In this document: piece after piece, positions 7,916 to 12,801 of the stretch
How the letters are laid out: the number at the start of each line of letters is the position of its first letter
How positions within the stretch are numbered: position 1 is the first letter of the stretch
Source: Candidatus Rifleibacteriota bacterium
GTDB lineage: Bacteria; UBP17; UBA6191; JACPRK01
Direction: 5' to 3'
DNA: 12,801 bases
NCBI GenBank assembly: GCA_016213865.1
Contig: JACQZL010000167.1
Span: forward strand, 1 to 12,801
Position numbers and translations under genes: made by a program
Notes under the pieces: generated by a model
Told to the model about the DNA's origin: nothing
The model's database searches: none
What the model saw: the letters and a program-made list of their open reading frames with translations, nothing else

Positions 7916-8161
7916 ATGTCGCAGCTCTTGCAGCAGAACGGGGACGATCATCCGGAAGCCGAGGGCAAGCACTTGGCGGATTCGCAGACACTGCTGCAGG
8001 CCTCGTGTGCTGACGGGGCGGCCTACCTGGCGGGTCATGTGCTCGAGTGTGCCCTCCAATCGCTCATCATCGCGGTGAGGGAACATGAAGGCTGCCATGT
8101 CAGTCGCCTCGGTGGGTGGCAGGACCTGCGAGGAACGGTACTCTCCAGGGGGAACCCGTGA
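7916..8161 (+). CDS. Small HEPN-like domain protein, 81 aa
   Basis: Residues 14-55 (EAEGKHLADSQTLL, then DGAAYLAGHVLECALQSLI) match the first two helices of HEPN domains of the COG2250 type, where an A-AYLAG-hVlEcaLkaLi helix is characteristic. HEPN proteins are often RNases or toxins in defence and toxin-antitoxin modules. A full HEPN domain is usually 110-130 residues, so this one is short. The usual C-terminal RX4-6H helix is absent, although an R55-x5-H61 stretch follows directly after helix 2. It may be a degenerate, truncated or accessory subunit. No MNT nucleotidyltransferase partner is adjacent. It is the first gene of the operon, and its TGA overlaps the GTG of the PHP-ATPase gene (GTGA). 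The HEPN call is moderate, as it rests on one conserved helix. Confidence 0.6.
   Translation: MSQLLQQNGDDHPEAEGKHLADSQTLLQASCADGAAYLAGHVLECALQSLIIAVREHEGCHVSRLGGWQDLRGTVLSRGNP
8147..8152 (+). promoter_or_regulatory. Ribosome-binding site of the PHP-ATPase gene
   Basis: AGGGGG lies 5 nt before the GTG at 8158, inside the end of the HEPN-like gene. It favours this GTG over the upstream in-frame ATG at 8116, which lies well inside the HEPN-like gene. Confidence 0.75.
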
Positions 8162-10836
8162 ACTCGAACGATCCCATTACCCGGGCCTTGGCACTTCCCG
8201 GCGGGGCACGATTCTATCGGTGTGCCTTGCAGGTGAACCCGTACGCGTACCTCCAGCGACATGGCCGGACGACACCGTTCGTGTCAGAGGAGGCCTACAA
8301 CGAGGCGATGGTCCAGGCCTGCCTGGAGCTGGGCATCGAGGTCATCGCGGTCACGGACCACTTCGGGGTCGGCACCGCTGAGGGCCTCCGGCAGACGGCG
8401 CGCTCCCGGGGCCTGCACGTGTTCCCGGGATTCGAGGCGGTCACGAAGGAGGGGGTCCACATGCTCTGCCTCTTTCCCATGGACCGCGAGACCGCCGCTC
8501 TGGAGCGCGTGCTCGGCGACTGTGGCATTCTCGATGACACGCTCGCGTCTGGCCCGGGCAAGTACGATGTGCTCGAGCTGCTGGAGGCCGCGCGGCAATG
8601 GAGCGCCCTCTGTGTCGCCGCTCACGTTGCCGCGAAGGACGGCCTTCTCGGGAAGCTCTCGGGCCAGCCGAGAGTGAACGCCTGGTGCTCGCCGTTGTTG
8701 CTAGCGTGCTCACTTCCGGGCCCTGCTTCCGAAGCACCCCAGGGCCATCGCGACATCCTGGAGAACAGAGACCCCGCGTATCGTCGCGACAGGCCCATTG
8801 CCATCGTGAACGCGCAGGACGTGCAGTCCCCGGAGGGCCTCGCGAAGCCCGGTTCGTCCTGCTGGCTCAAGATGTCCCAGGTCTCGCTCGACGGGCTGCG
8901 GCAGGCCTTCCTCGACCCCGAGTCGCGAGTTCGCCTCTCGAGCGATCCGGCTCCGCAACCGCACGCCGAGCTCGTCGCCCTCTCGTGGCAATCGGGATTC
9001 CTCGACGGCGAGGCGATCCACTTCAACGAGAATCTCAACGTGCTGATTGGGGGCCGCGGGACCGGCAAGTCGACCGTCGTCGAGAGCCTTCGGTACGTGC
9101 TCGGACTGGAACCTCTGGGTGACGAGGCCCGAAAGGCGCACGAGGGGATCGTGCGTCACGTCCTGGGTAGCGGCACCAAGCTCTCGCTACTCCTCCGGTC
9201 CCATCGACCCAAGAAACACGAGTATCGAATCGAAAGGACCATCCCGAATCCAGTCGTCGTCCGGGACGACGAGACGGGCGACGTTGTCAGCCTGAGTCCT
9301 GCGGACCTCATGCCGCGTATCGAGGTCTACGGGCAACACGAGATCTCCGAGCTGACGAAGAGCCCCGAGAAACTCACCCGACTGCTGGGGCGGTTCGCCA
9401 GGCGCGATCCGCAACTCGCAAGGCGCAAGGAAGAACTTGTGCGAGAACTGCAGCGCTCGCGTTCGAGGGTGTCGGAGCTTCAAAGGGATGTGAAGGCGAT
9501 CGACGAACGGCTTGCCGCGTTGCCCTCCATCGAGACGACCCTGCGCGCCTACCAAGAGGCGGGTCTCGAAGAACGCCTCAAGGACCGCAGTCTGCTGGTC
9601 CGTGAAGAGCATGTGCTGGAGACCGCCGGGGAGCGAATTGCGCGGTTCGACGAACTGCGGAACCGGCTTCGGCACGAGCTTCCCATCGACCGCGCCTTCC
9701 TGGCACCGAAGGCGCTGGAGGGACTCCCAGGCCGCGAGACGCTCGCGCGGGCAGATGCGGTCCTCGATGGTCTCGAGCGGGGGCTCTCGAAGGTCGTGGC
9801 AGACTTGGACGCGGTCATCGCTGGCGCAAAGGAAGCCCTTGGGGCCGTGCGCGAGGTCTGGGGACAACGTAAGCGCGAAGTGCTCGAAGGGTACGAGAAG
9901 ATCCTACGGGAACTTCAACGCTCGAAGGTGGACGGCGAGGAGTTCATTCGACTGCGCCAGAGGCTCGAGGAGCTTCGCCCCCTGAAGGAGCGCAACGACA
10001 CCATGCAGCGCGAGCTTCAGGAGCACGAGGTCCGGCGACGAAACTTGCTCGTCGAGTGGGAGGACCTGAAGAGCGCGGAGTTCCGTGAGCTCAAAGGTGC
10101 TGCTGAACGGGTCAGCCGCGGACTCTCCGGCATGGTCCGGGTCAACGTGACGTTTGCAGGCAACCGCGAACCACTGTTGGCCCTGTTGCGGGACGCACTG
10201 CCCGGGAGGCTGTCCGAGGCCATCGAGGCCCTGAGGAAGCAGCCGGACCTGTCGCTCGCCGGGTTCGTGGATGCCGTTCGTACCGGCCGAGGCATCCTGA
10301 CGCAGAAGTTCTCCCTTCCTGCCGCCCAGGCCGAGCGGATTGCCCAGGCCCCGGCAAGCGTCTTGATGCAACTGGAAGAACTCGACCTGGCCCCGACAAC
10401 GGGAATCGAACTCAACGTGGCCCCGGAGGGTAACCCGCCGGAGTGGCAAGCACTGGAGAACCTCTCGACGGGACAGAAAGCCACGGCGGTCTTGCTACTC
10501 TTGCTGCTGGAATCGGACGCCCCGCTCGTCGTCGATCAACCAGAGGAAGATCTGGACAACCGCTTCATCACCGAAGGAGTAATCCCCAAGTTGCGAGAGG
10601 AGAAGCGCCGGCGGCAGTTCGTGTTCGCCACCCACAACGCAAACGTGGCGGTGCTCGGAGATGCAGAGCTCATTCTGGGCCTCACCGCCCGCGGCGAGGC
10701 CGGGCAAGGCCGGGGCCATCTGGCGCGAGAGCACATGGGTTCCATCGACGCTCGGCCCGTACGGGAGTTCGTCGAGGCGACCCTGGAGGGCGGCAAGACG
10801 GCGTTCGAGACCCGAAGGCTCAAGTACGGATACTGA
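8158..10836 (+). CDS. Variant PHP domain fused to SMC/Rad50-like ABC ATPase, 892 aa
   Basis: Residues about 15-260 form a PHP phosphoesterase-like domain, with VTDH (Asp67, His68), GFE (91-93), His101 in GVHMLCLF and His156 in AAH. The usual first metal motif HxH is replaced by Q25-V-N27 (CALQVNPY). The ATPase has Walker A GGRGTGKST (298-306), a coiled coil (about 415-655), signature LSTGQ (769-773), Walker B LVVDQPEED (790-798) and H-loop His826 in ATHN. This is the SMC/RecN/Rad50 architecture, so it probably binds nucleic-acid ends and couples ATP use to the PHP domain. The layout resembles PHP-ATPase proteins called Ppl in anti-phage screens, and TrlF-type ATPases; that link is from memory. 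The downstream AlbA_2 gene starts 10 bp later. Its substrate is unknown. Confidence 0.9.
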   Translation: MNSNDPITRALALPGGARFYRCALQVNPYAYLQRHGRTTPFVSEEAYNEAMVQACLELGIEVIAVTDHFGVGTAEGLRQTARSRGLHVFPGFEAVTKEGVHMLCLFPMDRETAALERVLGDCGILDDTLASGPGKYDVLELLEAARQWSALCVAAHVAAKDGLLGKLSGQPRVNAWCSPLLLACSLPGPASEAPQGHRDILENRDPAYRRDRPIAIVNAQDVQSPEGLAKPGSSCWLKMSQVSLDGLRQAFLDPESRVRLSSDPAPQPHAELVALSWQSGFLDGEAIHFNENLNVLIGGRGTGKSTVVESLRYVLGLEPLGDEARKAHEGIVRHVLGSGTKLSLLLRSHRPKKHEYRIERTIPNPVVVRDDETGDVVSLSPADLMPRIEVYGQHEISELTKSPEKLTRLLGRFARRDPQLARRKEELVRELQRSRSRVSELQRDVKAIDERLAALPSIETTLRAYQEAGLEERLKDRSLLVREEHVLETAGERIARFDELRNRLRHELPIDRAFLAPKALEGLPGRETLARADAVLDGLERGLSKVVADLDAVIAGAKEALGAVREVWGQRKREVLEGYEKILRELQRSKVDGEEFIRLRQRLEELRPLKERNDTMQRELQEHEVRRRNLLVEWEDLKSAEFRELKGAAERVSRGLSGMVRVNVTFAGNREPLLALLRDALPGRLSEAIEALRKQPDLSLAGFVDAVRTGRGILTQKFSLPAAQAERIAQAPASVLMQLEELDLAPTTGIELNVAPEGNPPEWQALENLSTGQKATAVLLLLLLESDAPLVVDQPEEDLDNRFITEGVIPKLREEKRRRQFVFATHNANVAVLGDAELILGLTARGEAGQGRGHLAREHMGSIDARPVREFVEATLEGGKTAFETRRLKYGY

Positions 10837-10841
10837 GGGAG
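10835..10841 (+). promoter_or_regulatory. Ribosome-binding site of the AlbA_2 gene, overlapping the upstream stop
   Basis: GAGGGAG lies 5 nt before the ATG at 10847 and overlaps the TGA (10834-10836) of the ATPase gene. This points to co-transcription and tight translational linkage. Confidence 0.8.
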
Positions 10842-10846
10842 CCGGG

Positions 10847-12079
10847 ATGACAAAGACTGAACTGCTCGAGCTGATTCGCAACGGGGAGACGTCCGGCGTT
10901 GACTTCAAGCGGGACACGCTAGACAACCGCGCGCTCGCGAAGGTGCTCGTGTCTTTTGCGAACTTCCAGGGCGGGCAGGTGCTCCTCGGCGTGGACGACG
11001 ACGGCTCCATCAGGGGCACCACGCGCGAGAACCTCGAGGAATGGGTGATGACGACTTGCAGGGACAAGATCCGCCCCGAGCTCATCCCGTTCTTCGACCG
11101 GGTCCGGGACGTCGAGCCGGGGAAGGACGTGGCAATCGTTCGGGTCGAGCGCGGATGGACGGTCCATCATGTCTGGCACGATCAGCACGCGACGTACTAC
11201 ATCCGAGTTGGAACGGTCAGCCGCGAGGCCAGCCGCGAGGAACTGGAGCGCCTGTTCCAGCAGCGCGGCGCCTTCAAGGTCGAGGCCCGCCCCGTGTCCG
11301 GCTCGACAATGGCCGATCTCGACCGGCGTCGCTTGAAGGACTACTTCGGGCGTGTCCGGCAGCAGGCCGTTCCCGCGGACGACGACGAGACCGGATGGCG
11401 AACGTTGCTCGCCAACACCGAACTTCTGGAGAGCGAAGCCCTTGGCTCGAGCGCGACCGTCTCGGCCATCCTCCTCTTCGGGACCCAACCCAATCGGTTC
11501 CTTCCTCAGGCTGGCATCGACGCGGTCGCCTACTGCGGCCGAGAGAAAGACTATGCAGCCCGCGAGCGCCAAGCGCTGCGGGGCCCGCTGCTCCCCTTGA
11601 TGAACGCTTCCGGCCAGCTCATCGAAAACGGGCTGGTGGAACAAGCGGTCGAGTTCTGCCGGCGCAACCTCCCGATCGAAGCAGTCCTCGAGGGTGGAGC
11701 CCGCAGGCGCGAGCGATGGCCCTATCCCGAGGAGGCCCTTCGCGAGGCGATCGTCAACGCCCTTGTTCATCGGGACTATCTGCTCTCGGCGACCGACATC
11801 GAACTGTCGCTCTACGAGGACCGTCTGGAGGTCATTTCTCCCGGCCGCTTGCCGAACGGCATCACGCCGGCACGCATGCGCGCCGGTTGCCGGGCGTCGC
11901 GTAATCAGATCCTCAAGGACGTGATGCGTGACTGCGGATACCTGGAGCACATGGGGATGGGCGTGCCGCGCAAGATCGTGAAGCTCACGGTCGAGCAGAA
12001 CGGCCGCGAGCCCGATCTCGAAGAGGACGTCGAGCGTTTCACCGTCCGACTGTGGCGGCGTCAGGAGGCGAACGGGTGA
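10847..12079 (+). CDS. AlbA_2 (Schlafen-like) and GHKL ATPase protein, 410 aa
   Basis: The N-terminal ~125 residues match the AlbA_2/Schlafen AAA_4 domain, with ETSGVDFKRD (14-23) and SFANFQGGQVLLGVDDDG (36-53) ending in GSIRGT. The C-terminal ~120 residues form a HATPase_c_4 (GHKL-type) domain. Its N-box is YPEEALREAIVNALVHRDY (293-311), followed by LEVISPGRLPNG and GMGVPRKI. Full-length proteins of this AlbA_2 plus HATPase type are about 400-480 aa, so this is complete. Family members are often annotated as ATP-binding or RecG-like proteins and recur in defence islands; the Schlafen domain can act on RNA. In this operon it may sense or process nucleic acid with the PHP-ATPase. The ATG follows a GAGGGAG site. 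The domain calls are firm, the biological role is inferred. Confidence 0.88.
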   Translation: MTKTELLELIRNGETSGVDFKRDTLDNRALAKVLVSFANFQGGQVLLGVDDDGSIRGTTRENLEEWVMTTCRDKIRPELIPFFDRVRDVEPGKDVAIVRVERGWTVHHVWHDQHATYYIRVGTVSREASREELERLFQQRGAFKVEARPVSGSTMADLDRRRLKDYFGRVRQQAVPADDDETGWRTLLANTELLESEALGSSATVSAILLFGTQPNRFLPQAGIDAVAYCGREKDYAARERQALRGPLLPLMNASGQLIENGLVEQAVEFCRRNLPIEAVLEGGARRRERWPYPEEALREAIVNALVHRDYLLSATDIELSLYEDRLEVISPGRLPNGITPARMRAGCRASRNQILKDVMRDCGYLEHMGMGVPRKIVKLTVEQNGREPDLEEDVERFTVRLWRRQEANG

Positions 12080-12123
12080 CGGCCGAACCCTCTCTGGCCC
12101 CCTGGCAGCGCTGACGCACCACC

Positions 12124-12137
12124 CCGCGGTCGCGCGG
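12124..12137. terminator. Possible short hairpin between convergent genes
   Basis: CCGCG, GTCG, CGCGG forms a 5-bp GC stem with a 4-nt loop in the 63-bp gap between the AlbA_2 gene and the sigma-54 activator gene. There is no T-tract on either side, so an intrinsic terminator is not well supported. Confidence 0.2.
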
Positions 12138-12142
12138 ACGCC

Positions 12143-12801
12143 CTACAGCCCCAGGCTCTTCATCCGGCGGTAGATGTGGCGCCGCGAGATGCCCGTCTCG
12201 CGCGCGACCTCGCTGATGTTGCCGCCCAGGCGGCGGATGGCGGCCCTCAGGAACAGCCGCTCGAACTCGTCCTTGGCCGATTCGAAGTCCCTGGGCAGCG
12301 ACTCGAGCTCGAGGACCGTCGGGGCCGGGCCCGCGGCGGCCGCGGCCAGGAGCGCCTGCTCGTCAGCCGAGTCCGGTCCGTCCTGGGCGGCCGGCGGCTC
12401 TTCCGGCAAGACCGCCCGGCCGGTGTTTTCCCTCACCGCGGCCGGAAGAGCGCCCCCCGCGAGGTCGAGCGGCAGACTCGATGGGGTCAAGAGGTCCGTC
12501 GGCTCCAGAACGAACGCCCGTTCGACGACGTTTCGAAGCTCGCGCACGGTGCCCGGCCAGGGATAGCGCTTCAGCAGCTCCAGCGCGTCCGACTGGACGC
12601 CCCGGATGCTGCGCCCCATCTTCTGGTTGAAGATCCCGATGAAGTGGCTGACCAGCAGCGGGACGTCCTCCGGCCGCTCCCGGAGCGGCGGGATGTGCAG
12701 CGCGAAGACGTTGATGCGGTAGAAGAGGTCCTCTCGGAAGCGGCCCTCGGCAACCTCGCGGCGCAGGTCCTTGTGGGTTGCGCCGAGGATCCGGACGTCG
12801 A
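12143..12801 (-). CDS. NtrC-family sigma-54-dependent activator, 5' end off window
   Basis: The visible 219 codons are the C-terminal half of an enhancer-binding AAA+ activator. First comes RILGATHKDLRREVAEG, then FREDLFYRINVFALHIPPLRERPEDVPLL (AAA+ sensor region), then YPWPGTVRELRNVVERA. A Pro/Ala-rich linker leads to a FIS-type helix-turn-helix at the C-terminus (GGNISEVARETGISRRHIYRRM). The family uses ATP to remodel sigma-54 RNA polymerase at -24/-12 promoters. The Walker A and GAFTGA motifs and any receiver domain lie beyond the right edge, so its signal is unknown. The first methionine in frame (12619) is internal and not a start. It converges on the operon, so it is probably a separate unit. 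Confidence 0.92.
   Translation of the reverse strand, partial: DVRILGATHKDLRREVAEGRFREDLFYRINVFALHIPPLRERPEDVPLLVSHFIGIFNQKMGRSIRGVQSDALELLKRYPWPGTVRELRNVVERAFVLEPTDLLTPSSLPLDLAGGALPAAVRENTGRAVLPEEPPAAQDGPDSADEQALLAAAAAGPAPTVLELESLPRDFESAKDEFERLFLRAAIRRLGGNISEVARETGISRRHIYRRMKSLGL

Noticed and set aside
7916..8161. MNT-HEPN toxin-antitoxin pair
   Set aside because: No nucleotidyltransferase with a GSxxxxxSDxD motif is found on either side of the HEPN-like gene.
10919..11950. Long open frame on the minus strand (343 codons)
   Set aside because: It is antisense to the AlbA_2/GHKL gene, whose domains are clearly read on the plus strand.
12080..12142. Bidirectional intrinsic terminator
   Set aside because: Only a 5-bp GC hairpin without T-tracts is present, so it is listed with low confidence only.

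Overview
The window is GC-rich and densely packed. It looks like a chromosomal segment from an uncultivated, deep-branching Gram-negative bacterium of the Myxococcota, Acidobacteriota or Planctomycetota type. Three things suggest this: a PknB-like receptor kinase beside pseudopilin-like genes, a sigma-54 enhancer-binding regulator, and short dispersed repeats of kinds often seen in such genomes. This placement is inference; there is no rRNA or marker gene.

Left part (1-4146, minus strand): a transmembrane Ser/Thr kinase with an FN3-like ectodomain, then a 281-bp gap holding a large imperfect palindrome, then a 724-aa PilX-like surface protein, then a prepilin whose ATG overlaps the PilX-like stop (ATGA). 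The prepilin runs off the left edge. Divergently, 4339-6401 (plus) holds another prepilin with a Gly/Pro-rich linker and an added C-terminal domain. It is coupled by a GTGA overlap to a secreted, C-terminally membrane-anchored protein. Together these suggest a pseudopilus or surface-appendage locus with a kinase gene beside it.

Middle (6428-7915): a secreted alpha/beta-hydrolase lipase on the minus strand, converging on the anchored protein. Upstream of it is a 447-bp non-coding stretch with two unrelated dispersed-repeat types and a good sigma-70-like promoter (TTGACA, 18 nt, TAGCTT).

Right part (7916-12079, plus): a compact three-gene operon. It encodes a small HEPN-like protein (81 aa), an 892-aa protein joining a variant PHP phosphoesterase domain to an SMC/Rad50-type coiled-coil ABC ATPase, and a 410-aa AlbA_2 (Schlafen-like) plus GHKL-ATPase protein. 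The spacings are a GTGA overlap and 10 bp, each with a strong ribosome-binding site. HEPN, PHP-ATPase and AlbA_2 modules are typical of anti-phage and nucleic-acid conflict systems. This is the best candidate for an undescribed system here.

The right edge (12143-12801, minus) holds the C-terminal half of an NtrC-family sigma-54 activator, convergent with the operon.
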